Source of the DNA: Onstottus_A sp049273835
GTDB lineage: Bacteria > Acidobacteriota > Blastocatellia > UBA7656
Reading direction: 5' to 3'
NCBI GenBank assembly: GCA_049273835.1
Contig: JBASRM010000108.1
Coordinates: 1-5,189, forward strand
DNA length: 5,189 nucleotides
The notes under the pieces were generated by a model, which ran no database searches, was not told the origin of the DNA, and saw only the letters and a list, made by a program, of their open reading frames with translations. Both the position numbers and the translations under genes were made by a program. Shown piece after piece: positions 1-4,437 of the stretch (position 1 is the stretch's first letter; every line of letters starts with the position of its first letter).

Positions 1-134
1 GCGTTGACCACGCTAAAAATTGCGGTATTAGCGCCGATGCCAAGCGCCATCGTGATCACAGCGACGGCGGCAAAACCCGGCTTGTTCAACAGCATTCGCA
101 GTCCGTATCGCAAGTCTTGCACTAGTATTTGCAT
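1..134 (-). CDS. ADOP/MacB-family ABC transporter permease, N-terminal fragment cut by the window edge
   Basis: Reading the minus strand from the ATG at 134-132 gives an open frame of 44 codons that runs off the window. It begins MQILVQDLRYGLRMLLNKPG and continues through a hydrophobic stretch ending in ALGIGANTAIFSVVNA. This pattern (QDLRYGLRMLL-x-KPGF, then the first membrane helix with LGIGANTAIFS) is the hallmark N-terminus of the MacB-like permeases called ADOP, large integral membrane proteins that normally carry a periplasmic MacB-PCD domain and FtsX-type helices. Only the cytoplasmic start and first helix are visible, so substrate and partner ATPase cannot be judged. A GGGGTG stretch lies a few bases upstream of the ATG (144-139) as a weak ribosome binding site. 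Family assignment is strong; completeness of the gene cannot be checked here. Confidence 0.9.
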   Translation of the reverse strand, partial: MQILVQDLRYGLRMLLNKPGFAAVAVITMALGIGANTAIFSVVN

Positions 135-653
135 CAATCACCCCGAAGGTCGTTCGCCATTCCAATTGATCTACTGCGCTACAGGTGGGCACACGAGCGC
201 AGTTTTTCCCGAAAGCCTGAGGGTGACTAACCAACTGGCGTGCCAGCGCGATGGTTTTGGATGGGGGATCAGATTCGACGCGTTGATGTCAAACAAAACA
301 AAGTGCGAGGCCGGCTAAGTTGAAGTTTAATTAAGGTTGGCAGCGTTCAAATGTGAAGCTCGTCATCCAGAGGGGTTCGTAGTTCGTGAAGCGATACCGT
401 CGATTCCAAATCCGCAATTCTCTTCGGTGTCCGTCTACAGGAATGACTTTCCCAGAACCGCTCATGCGATACGAGCGAGAAGCGAGGCGAGTTTAGGGTC
501 AAAGGGGACCTTCTCGAATGAGGCAGAAGACTCGGCGCAGAACAGTCTGAGGGGAAGACGACGGAGAGTACGCCTCAAGGACCTAAGTCGTAAAATTTCT
601 TACTCACCAATGCATCGCTCGGCTAATTTCGGTTTTATGTGATTCGGAAGCAA

Positions 654-662
654 TGCTATGAT
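654..662 (+). promoter_or_regulatory. Candidate extended -10 promoter for the coiled-coil gene
   Basis: TGCTATGAT combines the extended -10 TG dinucleotide with TATGAT, one base away from the sigma-70 consensus TATAAT. It lies 36 bases before the ATG at 699, leaving room for a short leader with the AAGGAG site. No good -35 hexamer is seen at the expected distance, which an extended -10 can tolerate. This is pattern matching only. Confidence 0.35.
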
Positions 663-688
663 GCGCGTGACTTCCTGGGTACATCCGG

Positions 689-694
689 AAGGAG
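689..694 (+). promoter_or_regulatory. Shine-Dalgarno site deciding the start of the coiled-coil gene
   Basis: AAGGAG, inside GGAAGGAG, lies four bases before the ATG at 699. It supports that start over the GTG at 639 in the same frame. Confidence 0.7.
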
Positions 695-698
695 TCCC

Positions 699-1064
699 AT
701 GAGCACGCTTAATCCTGAAATCGCAGCCCTGCGAGACAAAGTCGAAGAGCACGGCAAGGAACTTGCCGAAATGCGCGGCAGCCTTCACCAACTTGATAAG
801 ATCATAGGCGCAACAGTTCGCCAGTCCATCTGGCAACTGATTGCCCTGATCGTCACCCTCGTGGTGTCGATTGGTGGTGGATTGGCATACCAGACCAGCA
901 TCATTGACAAGCGATTCGAGCAGATCGAACAGCGATTCGAGCAATCCGATAAGAACTTTGACGCTCGCTTCGAACAGCTCGAAAAACGGATCGAGCAGTC
1001 TGAGAAAAACATCACCGCACGCTTCGAGGATCTCAAACAAGAACTCCGTGCTCAGCGCAAATAA
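699..1064 (+). CDS. Membrane-anchored coiled-coil protein, unknown function
   Basis: The protein has 121 residues. Residues 1-40 are charged and predicted helical (LRDKVEEHGKELAEMRGSL). A single hydrophobic segment follows at about 44-64 (IWQLIALIVTLVVSIGGGLA). Residues 66-121 form a heptad-like coiled coil built from repeats of the type RFEQIEQ, RFEQSDK, RFEQLEK and RIEQSEK. I chose the ATG at 699 because AAGGAG (689-694) sits four bases upstream; the frame stays open back to a GTG at 639, but that extension has no ribosome binding site. Proteins of this plan, one helix plus RFEQ-type repeats, are common and uncharacterised in bacteria. They probably oligomerise at the membrane through the coiled coil. 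Topology and partner are unknown. It stands alone, with no neighbour in the same operon. Confidence 0.8.
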   Translation: MSTLNPEIAALRDKVEEHGKELAEMRGSLHQLDKIIGATVRQSIWQLIALIVTLVVSIGGGLAYQTSIIDKRFEQIEQRFEQSDKNFDARFEQLEKRIEQSEKNITARFEDLKQELRAQRK

Positions 1065-1185
1065 TCCGGGCACAGTGAAAGGCTCAGTCTTCAGCGCTTT
1101 GCTGATTCAACATTGAGCGCTCAAATCGTCGTTCCGGATTGATCGCAAAAGATAATGCAGCAGTGTGCGCCGTTTTGTACTTTGT

Positions 1186-1220
1186 CTGAGTTCCGGGTTC
1201 TGAGTTCCGGGTTCTGAGTT
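1186..1220. repeat. 14-bp direct tandem repeat, about 2.5 copies
   Basis: The unit CTGAGTTCCGGGTT occurs at 1186-1199 and 1200-1213 and is followed by a partial CTGAGTT at 1214-1220. The partial copy runs straight into the left arm of the inverted repeat, and its reverse complement recurs at the far end of the island (TTGAACTCAGAAC, 2421-2433). It is too short and lacks spacers to be a CRISPR array. It is probably an intergenic dispersed or microsatellite-like repeat. Confidence 0.85.
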
Positions 1221-1221
1221 C

Positions 1222-1260
1222 AAGCTTTGGGAATTTTATACTTGACACACCCGGCGCTCG
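1222..1260. repeat. Left arm of a 39-bp imperfect inverted repeat
   Basis: The reverse complement of this arm matches 2337-2375 at 31 of 39 positions without gaps, by hand alignment. The best blocks are GGGTGTGTCAA (11 of 11), AATTCCC, AAGCTT, and GCTCG at the inner end with the same three-base spacing in both arms. The six bases after the TCAA block are the divergent part. Confidence 0.75.
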
Positions 1261-1268
1261 ATTATGGT
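1237..1268 (+). promoter_or_regulatory. Weak promoter-like sequences at the left arm
   Basis: TATACT (1237-1242) resembles a -10 box but has no good -35. TTGACA (1242-1247) is a perfect -35, followed after only 15 bases by TATGGT (1263-1268). Either could start a transcript through the hairpin-rich leader. Neither is a complete consensus promoter. Confidence 0.25.
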
Positions 1269-1313
1269 GGTCATTCGCCTTGAAAGCGGTGTCACCATAA
1301 TCATCGAGCTGCC
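1253..1313 (+). ncRNA. Long bulged stem-loop at the start of the leader
   Basis: The arm at 1253-1269 (GGCGCTCGATTATGGTG) pairs with 1293-1313 over 17 base pairs. The only interruptions are two bulges on the 3' arm: one base at 1310 and three at 1301-1303. The 23-base loop can form a further small CGC/GCG stem. No known riboswitch or ribozyme core was recognised. It begins directly at the inner part of the left repeat arm. It could act as RNA or as a folded single-stranded DNA hairpin. Confidence 0.5.
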
Positions 1314-1317
1314 AAGA

Positions 1318-1358
1318 CAGTGAGCTAAGGTAGCTCTTTTTATAGCCAGCTCACACTG
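1318..1358 (+). promoter_or_regulatory. Possible antiterminator stem, alternative to the terminator inside it
   Basis: CAGTGAGCT (1318-1326) pairs with AGCTCACACTG (1348-1358), with a two-base bulge in the 3' arm. This stem uses bases 1322-1326, which are also the 5' arm of the terminator-like hairpin, so the two folds exclude each other. That is the arrangement of an attenuator. No ligand-binding domain or leader peptide that would decide the switch is evident. Confidence 0.3.
1322..1341 (+). terminator. Short intrinsic terminator-like hairpin
   Basis: GAGCTA (1322-1327), the three-base loop AGG and TAGCTC (1331-1336) form a perfect six-pair stem followed at once by TTTTT (1337-1341). The stem is short and only half GC, so termination would be weak. 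It points at the short ORF at 1453 and lies within a larger competing stem. Confidence 0.4.
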
Positions 1359-1371
1359 GGGTAGATCAGCT

Positions 1372-1390
1372 AGCCCTTACTTGAAGGGCT
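1372..1390 (+). other. Perfect 7-bp hairpin in the leader
   Basis: AGCCCTT (1372-1378) and AAGGGCT (1384-1390) pair perfectly around the five-base loop ACTTG. It is the third of four consecutive stem-loops between the left repeat arm and the short ORF at 1453. Confidence 0.45.
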
Positions 1391-1405
1391 CATGACGCCC
1401 TTAAC

Positions 1406-1437
1406 GTGCGAGAGGCGGTAACCAATCCGCCTCGCAC
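1406..1437 (+). other. GC-rich bulged hairpin just upstream of the short ORF
   Basis: GTGCGAGAGGCGG (1406-1418) pairs with CCGCCTCGCAC (1427-1437) in eleven base pairs with a two-base bulge on the 5' side and an eight-base loop. It is the strongest stem in the leader. It ends just before the AAAAGGA ribosome binding site at 1442-1448, so it could affect ribosome access. There is no T-tract, so it is not an intrinsic terminator. Confidence 0.5.
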
Positions 1438-1452
1438 CCATAAAAGGAACCA

Positions 1453-1560
1453 ATGCCACTAGATCAAAATGACCAGACTAAGGTCTTGAACCATCTTCGC
1501 AACATCGGACTAAGCAAGAACTGTCCGGTATGTCCGAGTTTTGGTGGATGGGTTATATGA
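1453..1560 (+). CDS. Short Cys-x-x-Cys ORF, possibly the truncated start of a zinc-ribbon-like protein
   Basis: The frame from ATG 1453 encodes 35 residues, starting MPLDQNDQTKVLNHLRNIGL and ending SKNCPVCPSFGGWVI before TGA. AAAAGGA lies five bases before the ATG, a usable ribosome binding site. The layout (short helix with a leucine pattern, then C-P-x-C and a Trp-Val about eight residues later) resembles the N-terminus of uncharacterised small proteins with a single CPxC knuckle followed by W-x-V. Those continue well past this point; here the frame stops at once. None of the three downstream frames gives an obvious continuation. It is therefore either a real micro-protein with one Cys pair or a 5' gene remnant. 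It overlaps the 3' end of the convergent minus gene by eight bases. Confidence 0.4.
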   Translation: MPLDQNDQTKVLNHLRNIGLSKNCPVCPSFGGWVI

Positions 1561-1804
1561 CTGTCGCACTAGCGGATGAGACAAAGGGATACAGCCTTTG
1601 CTTCAGCTGATCCTCATCAATAAGATTATCAAGATACTCATCGATAACAGCCTTTATGTCATACACAAAGTCTTGCACATCCTGCTCTGTATCTTGATGC
1701 ATGTTCCAAGCGCGTCCAATTAGCCAGTCCTCGAAACTGGCAAACGAACTTTCCATAGCAAGGTAGTCAACTAGCTTAGCTCGGATTTCTGCTCGATTAA
1801 TCAT
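1553..1804 (-). CDS. Small acidic protein of unknown function
   Basis: It encodes 83 residues, predicted almost entirely helical and rich in Asp and Glu. It opens MINRAEIRAKLVDYLAMES, then FEDWLIGRAWNMHQD, then an acidic helix DVQDFVYDIKAVIDEYLDN and a C-terminal DEDQLKQRLYPF. The order (starting helix, F-E-D-W motif, W-N-x-H, then a YDI-x-x-x-I-x-E-Y helix and an acidic D/E-x-x-L end) recalls a family of small uncharacterised bacterial proteins seen next to diverse genes. I know no function for it. There is no signal peptide or membrane segment. The ATG at 1804-1802 shares bases with the ATG of the divergent gene; upstream only AAGATC offers a poor ribosome binding site. The partner gene and the island setting would fit an antitoxin- or immunity-like role, but nothing in the sequence proves it. 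Confidence 0.7.
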   Translation of the reverse strand: MINRAEIRAKLVDYLAMESSFASFEDWLIGRAWNMHQDTEQDVQDFVYDIKAVIDEYLDNLIDEDQLKQRLYPFVSSASATVI

Positions 1805-2288
1805 GGCGGTTGATCTTAACCCAAAACGCCGTTTATCGAAACGGGATTTATGCAGGCTGTTTAATGAAGGTTACTATATGGCGCGACTCCGAAAGGGAGA
1901 GTTCACGGCCAGAAGTGTGCGATGTAAAGAAGTTAATCCAGAGAGCAAGTATATAGGAAAACGGATTCCGGTGGGTAGTATCACTCAAAATCTTACCTTC
2001 TTAGACTCGAACAACATTAAAGTTCTAGAAGTCCAGAGATACATAACACCGTTCGGCAGGATCGGAGCATCCGGTAAGAACGACCCAGATGAAATTAGAA
2101 TTGGCAACGTCTTGTATCATAGGGAGCAACCGACCAGTCCCGAGCCGCGTCTTGCGAATAAAGAGATAAACGAAATCCTACATAAACGAGGAATCAGCGC
2201 ACTACTGACATACGCCTATTGGATCAGCAACCAAATTCAGAAGTGGAATAAAGAGCGAAAGGAACGACGCGTTTCGTCAAAGGGATAA
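1803..2288 (+). CDS. Protein of unknown function, basic, in the AT-rich island
   Basis: It encodes 161 residues and is not assigned to a named family. The first 40 residues are basic and helical (RRLSKRDLCRLFNEGYYMAR). The middle (about 50-105) looks like beta strands and contains RIGASGKNDPDEI followed by GNVLYHRE, which resembles a short G-x-I-G-A-S-G-x-x-D-P motif I associate with uncharacterised proteins. The last 40 residues are helical, with WISNQIQKWNKERKERR. There is no signal peptide or membrane helix. The ATG at 1803 lacks a Shine-Dalgarno. The in-frame ATG at 1878 has GAAGG seven bases before it and would give 136 residues, but it would remove a plausible N-terminal helix. Codons AGA, AGG and ATA are common, unlike the GC-rich neighbours, which suggests transfer. 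A nucleic-acid-binding role would suit the charge, but that is a guess. Confidence 0.7.
   Translation: MAVDLNPKRRLSKRDLCRLFNEGYYMARLRKGEFTARSVRCKEVNPESKYIGKRIPVGSITQNLTFLDSNNIKVLEVQRYITPFGRIGASGKNDPDEIRIGNVLYHREQPTSPEPRLANKEINEILHKRGISALLTYAYWISNQIQKWNKERKERRVSSKG
1866..1870 (+). promoter_or_regulatory. Ribosome binding site favouring an alternative start at 1878
   Basis: GAAGG lies seven bases before the in-frame ATG at 1878-1880. The upstream ATG at 1803 has no comparable site, so translation of the plus-strand island gene may begin here. That would leave a 73-base gap between the divergent genes in place of overlapping starts. Confidence 0.4.
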
Positions 2289-2336
2289 TCACCTGCTAGG
2301 AATTCTGGCCTGTCGCGCCGTGAGATATATTACTTA

Positions 2337-2375
2337 CGAGCTTTGGGTGTGTCAAAGACACAATTCCCCAAGCTT
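2337..2375. repeat. Right arm of the 39-bp imperfect inverted repeat
   Basis: This is the counterpart of 1222-1260, with the GGGTGTGTCAA block at 2345-2355. This copy also holds a perfect small inverted repeat, GTGTC-AAA-GACAC (2349-2361), which the left copy has lost, and a CAAGCT-TT-AGCTTG hairpin across its outer edge (2369-2382). Confidence 0.75.
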
Positions 2376-2412
2376 TAGCTTGCCTGCCGTCGTTTTTGAT
2401 GAATGCAGCAAC

Positions 2413-2433
2413 CCAAAAGTTTGAACTCAGAAC
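2413..2433. repeat. Outer part of the right repeat arm, displaced by a short insertion
   Basis: CCAAAAGTTTGAACTCAGAAC matches the reverse complement of 1211-1231 at 19 of 21 positions. In the left copy this sequence is continuous with the 39-bp arm. On the right it is separated from the arm by about 37 bases (2376-2412). It ends one base before the stop codon of the beta-propeller gene. Confidence 0.7.
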
Positions 2434-2434
2434 T

Positions 2435-3736
2435 TCAATTCCTGACACAGTAAAGCGCGTCCTGACTTCGAAGATAGATACTGCCGCCGGCGATGGCGGG
2501 CGTTGCAATAAACATCTGGTCGGTCAGCGTGTTGACGCCAAGCACCTCATACTTTTCGCCCATTCGCACAACCACCACATCGCCCTCTTCGGTGGCAAGA
2601 TATAGCTTGCCGTTTGCGCCGACCGGCGACGCTTTGAAGTTGTAAGTCCTGGGTAAGCGCTGCTGAAGATAATGCGGCTTGCCGGTGGATGCGTCCAGAC
2701 AGCTAAGAGTGCCGCGGTCGCTCACAAAGTAAAGTTTGTTATCGTGGAGCACAGGTGAGCCCGTATAGGCGTTGCCCCGGTTGTTGGTCCAAAGCACAGC
2801 GTCCGTCCCCGTAAGCTCGCCTTCGCGTCCAAGCCGGATCGCCAGAAGGTTCGGGTCGCGATGGCCACTCATAACATAGACTACTCCGCCGTTCACCACC
2901 GGTGCCGGAATAACGTTGCTCCCCAGACCGGCGCATTCCCAAATCAGCCGTCCCGTGGAAGGATCATACGAGCGCACCTTGGTCGTGGCGCTGACAACGA
3001 TCTGCTTCTGCCCGTTGTGTGTGACAATCAGCGGCGGTGACCAGGAACTGCCTTCGTCGCGCGATACGCGCCAGATTTCCTTTCCGTTCTGCTTGTCCAG
3101 AGCCACCAAATAAGAACCCTGCCCCTGATCGAATTTTAAATAGAGTGCATTCCCGTCGAGGACTGCGGCTACCCCTTCGCCAAAACCGAGTCGCATGCGC
3201 ATGGGCGGAAACGATTTCTCCCAGACAGGCTTTCCGTTGAGGTCGTAACAATAAATACCGCGCGATCCGAAGAAGGCGTATACGTGTTTGCCGTCGGTAA
3301 CGGGACTGTTGGAGGCGAAGCTTCCGTAAAGGTGATGGTAGCCTTCGTGGGGCGTTGCGACTTTAGCAACGCGCTCCCACAGGACTTTCCCATTTCGACG
3401 ATCGAGACAGAGCACGACGAACTTATGCTCGCGGCCGACGCCAGCGCCCCCTCCGGCGCCGCGGCCTTGTCGTTGTGGCTGCGGACTGCCGGGACCGGTC
3501 GTGCCATTAGTGGGAACGGCAGTCGTTAAAAAGATCTTGTCGCCCCAGATCACAGGAGAGGAATTGCCACGTCCCGGGATTGCAACACGCCAGGCGATGT
3601 TCTTTGTGTCGCTCCATTCGTGGGGCGCGTCGCCACGCGCCATTCCATCGTTATTGAGTCCTCGCCACTGAGGCCAGTCGTCCTGGGCAGTGAACAGCGC
3701 GAAGCCAAACAACAAAGCGAGATGAATCACATACAC
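2435..3736 (-). CDS. Exported PQQ-like beta-propeller repeat protein
   Basis: It encodes 433 residues, a normal length for this family. An N-terminal signal peptide (residues 3-17, hydrophobic core LALLFGFALFTA) ends before QDDWPQWRG, the conserved opening of exported PQQ_2/BamB-like propellers. Blade signatures recur: GKVLWERV (116-123), GKPVWEKSF (168-176), GKEIWRVS (218-225), GRLIWEC (262-268), and the strand motifs GGVVYVMSG, NKLYFVSDRGTLSCLD, GKLYLATEEGDVVVV and GSIYLRSQDALYCV. It probably acts outside the cytoplasmic membrane as a binding scaffold or dehydrogenase-like protein. Whether it binds PQQ is uncertain, since many relatives do not. Residues 78-103 form a Gly/Gln/Arg-rich insertion between early strands. 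The start is ambiguous: GTG at 3736 has GGGAGG ten bases before it, and GTG at 3730 has AAGGAAGG five bases before it. The gene is intact, with the island's repeat just past its stop. Confidence 0.9.
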   Translation of the reverse strand: MYVIHLALLFGFALFTAQDDWPQWRGLNNDGMARGDAPHEWSDTKNIAWRVAIPGRGNSSPVIWGDKIFLTTAVPTNGTTGPGSPQPQRQGRGAGGGAGVGREHKFVVLCLDRRNGKVLWERVAKVATPHEGYHHLYGSFASNSPVTDGKHVYAFFGSRGIYCYDLNGKPVWEKSFPPMRMRLGFGEGVAAVLDGNALYLKFDQGQGSYLVALDKQNGKEIWRVSRDEGSSWSPPLIVTHNGQKQIVVSATTKVRSYDPSTGRLIWECAGLGSNVIPAPVVNGGVVYVMSGHRDPNLLAIRLGREGELTGTDAVLWTNNRGNAYTGSPVLHDNKLYFVSDRGTLSCLDASTGKPHYLQQRLPRTYNFKASPVGANGKLYLATEEGDVVVVRMGEKYEVLGVNTLTDQMFIATPAIAGGSIYLRSQDALYCVRN

Positions 3737-4096
3737 CTTCCTTTATCCTCCCTCTAACAGGATCGATCGGGAATCTATTCGGCGGCGCGATGCGGAGCGG
3801 CCCCGACACTCAACGAAGATTCAGAGCCTTATATTCTCAAATAACTTGAGCCGGACAAAGCCGAAAATCATACGCTGCATAAGAGTGATCAAGGCACGGG
3901 CGTTGCAAAAGTTCATTGATGGTTAAAAGCTAACATAGCCTCGCGGCAGAAGCGGCCTTCACCGCATCTCTGAGACGTTGCCGGCTAGTCGGTGACCGCG
4001 AAGAGGTCACGACTGTCCCCGACGAGTACACATGCCGTTGTGGAATGAGTCCGAAAACCACCTTTAAGGTTTTGCTCGTTTCAATGGTAGAGAACA
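3737..4096. other. Divergent intergenic region with scattered small inverted repeats
   Basis: It separates the beta-propeller gene from the membrane-protein operon and must hold promoters for both. I find no consensus pair. A minus-strand TATAAG (3833-3828) lies beside the inverted repeat CTCAA-N5-TTGAG (3836-3850), a possible operator. On plus, TTGCAA and TTGATG (3903-3921) precede only poor -10 matches. The frame open on minus (3930-4118) is Ser/Arg-rich without domains and is not called. Confidence 0.5.
3987..4014 (+). other. Bulged hairpin upstream of the membrane-protein operon
   Basis: AGTCGGTGACC (3987-3997) pairs with GGTCACGACT (4005-4014) in ten base pairs with one bulged G and a seven-base loop GCGAAGA. 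No T-tract follows. A second, weaker hairpin, AAAACC/GGTTTT, lies at 4054-4073 just before the first gene. They may be leader structure, an operator, or part of a dispersed repeat. No known riboswitch core was recognised. Confidence 0.4.
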
Positions 4097-4327
4097 ATGT
4101 CAGCCAGGGATTATCCAAAGCGCCAAAGTGAAGTCATCCTGACCGGTCGACGGCGGGGCGCGTTCGGGCCAAGCCGCCCCGAATCAATATGGGGATGGCT
4201 GGTGTGGTTGGTCGTGCTGGTTCTGTTCTACTTGTTGGTCAGTTATGCGTTGGTGCATTGGTGGCAGAAGCCGGCGCCGACTGACCTACCACCCACTCCG
4301 CCGAACAGCAACATAAGGAGTTCGTGA
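4097..4327 (+). CDS. Small single-pass membrane protein, unknown function
   Basis: It encodes 76 residues. Residues 1-30 are basic (TGRRRGAFGPSRPES), residues about 32-55 form one long hydrophobic helix rich in Trp, Leu and Val (WGWLVWLVVLVLFYLLVSYA), and the tail is proline-rich (KPAPTDLPPTPPNSN). The positive-inside rule suggests the N-terminus is cytoplasmic and the proline-rich tail is outside. I do not recognise a family. The ATG at 4097 has only a weak AGAG upstream. It is the first gene of a compact run: its TGA (4325-4327) shares its final A with the ATG of the next small ORF, implying coupled translation. It probably acts in the envelope with the genes downstream. Confidence 0.65.
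   Translation: MSARDYPKRQSEVILTGRRRGAFGPSRPESIWGWLVWLVVLVLFYLLVSYALVHWWQKPAPTDLPPTPPNSNIRSS
4315..4320 (+). promoter_or_regulatory. Strong Shine-Dalgarno for the 36-aa ORF
   Basis: AAGGAG lies six bases before the ATG at 4327, within the 3' end of the upstream gene. The next ATG at 4334 is in another frame and 13 bases away, too far for this site. This is the main evidence that the small ORF is translated. Confidence 0.65.
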
Positions 4328-4437
4328 TGAAAAATGACGGTAGACATAAACGGCCCGCTAACTGCGTTAAGACCAGTGGCGGGTCGAGTTCGAATAAAGA
4401 AGCGCCTGTCGATGCGCTGCAACAGGAGAGAGGATGA
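4327..4437 (+). CDS. Translationally coupled 36-residue small protein
   Basis: The frame from ATG 4327 begins MKNDGRHKRPANCVKTSGG and ends EAPVDALQQERG before TGA at 4435. The product is hydrophilic, basic in the first half, has one Cys and no membrane helix or recognised domain. Three things support translation: an AAGGAG site six bases upstream, a one-base stop/start overlap with the preceding gene (TGATG), and a four-base ATGA overlap with the following gene. Without it, a gap of over 100 bases would sit inside an otherwise tight operon. It may be a real small protein or mainly a coupling ORF that carries ribosomes to the next start. The competing frame starting at 4334 runs into the next gene and has unlikely composition. 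Confidence 0.5.
   Translation: MKNDGRHKRPANCVKTSGGSSSNKEAPVDALQQERG

Larger units (their letters stand above)
135..698. other. Intergenic region without a convincing gene
   Basis: This 560-base stretch separates the divergent permease and coiled-coil genes. Open frames exist here (for example 337-642 on plus, with a TTG start), but their translations are rich in Arg and Ser, lack recognisable domains and have no Shine-Dalgarno, so I do not call them. The right end holds the likely promoter and ribosome binding site of the gene at 699. The left end should hold the promoter of the permease, but I see no clear hexamers. No repeats, tRNA or terminator stood out. Confidence 0.6.
1211..2433. mobile_element. 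Candidate repeat-bounded island without a transposase
   Basis: The two ends carry an imperfect inverted repeat (1222-1260 against 2337-2375), with a further inverted match outside it (1211-1231 against 2413-2433). Between the arms are a hairpin-rich leader, a short Cys-x-x-Cys ORF, and two divergent small genes of unknown function. Base composition differs from the surroundings: sampled 60-base lines inside the plus-strand gene are about 40-48% GC, against about 65% in a sampled line of the beta-propeller gene next door. AGA/AGG and ATA codons are also frequent. No transposase, integrase or target-site duplication was found. It could be a non-autonomous element, a transferred cargo segment, or just two inverted copies of a dispersed intergenic repeat with old genes between them. 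Confidence 0.35.

Noticed and set aside
337..642. 101-codon plus-strand frame with TTG start upstream of the coiled-coil gene
   Set aside because: It has no Shine-Dalgarno, an Arg/Ser-rich composition and no recognisable domain, and it covers the likely promoter of the next gene.
600..1073. 157-codon minus-strand frame opposite the coiled-coil gene
   Set aside because: Its Leu/Phe-rich repeats are the antisense reading of the RFEQ heptads; the plus strand has a proper start and ribosome binding site.
1113..1124. Perfect 12-bp palindrome TTGAGCGCTCAA after the coiled-coil gene
   Set aside because: A 12-bp perfect palindrome is expected about once by chance in a window of this size, and there is no T-tract or known operator match.
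1186..1220. Tandem repeats as a CRISPR array
   Set aside because: The units are 14 bp, directly adjacent and without spacers, and no cas genes are present.
1253..1437. Bulged hairpins as integron attC recombination sites
   Set aside because: I looked for paired RYYYAAC and GTTRRRY boxes in this region and found none, and no integrase is present.
3940..4050. Resemblance to a cobalamin riboswitch (GCGAA, CTGTCCCCGAC)
   Set aside because: The conserved core and its order are not met, and the genes downstream have no link to B12.
3930..4118. 62-codon minus-strand frame in the divergent intergenic region
   Set aside because: Its Ser/Arg-rich translation has no domain, and it overlaps the start of the plus-strand operon.
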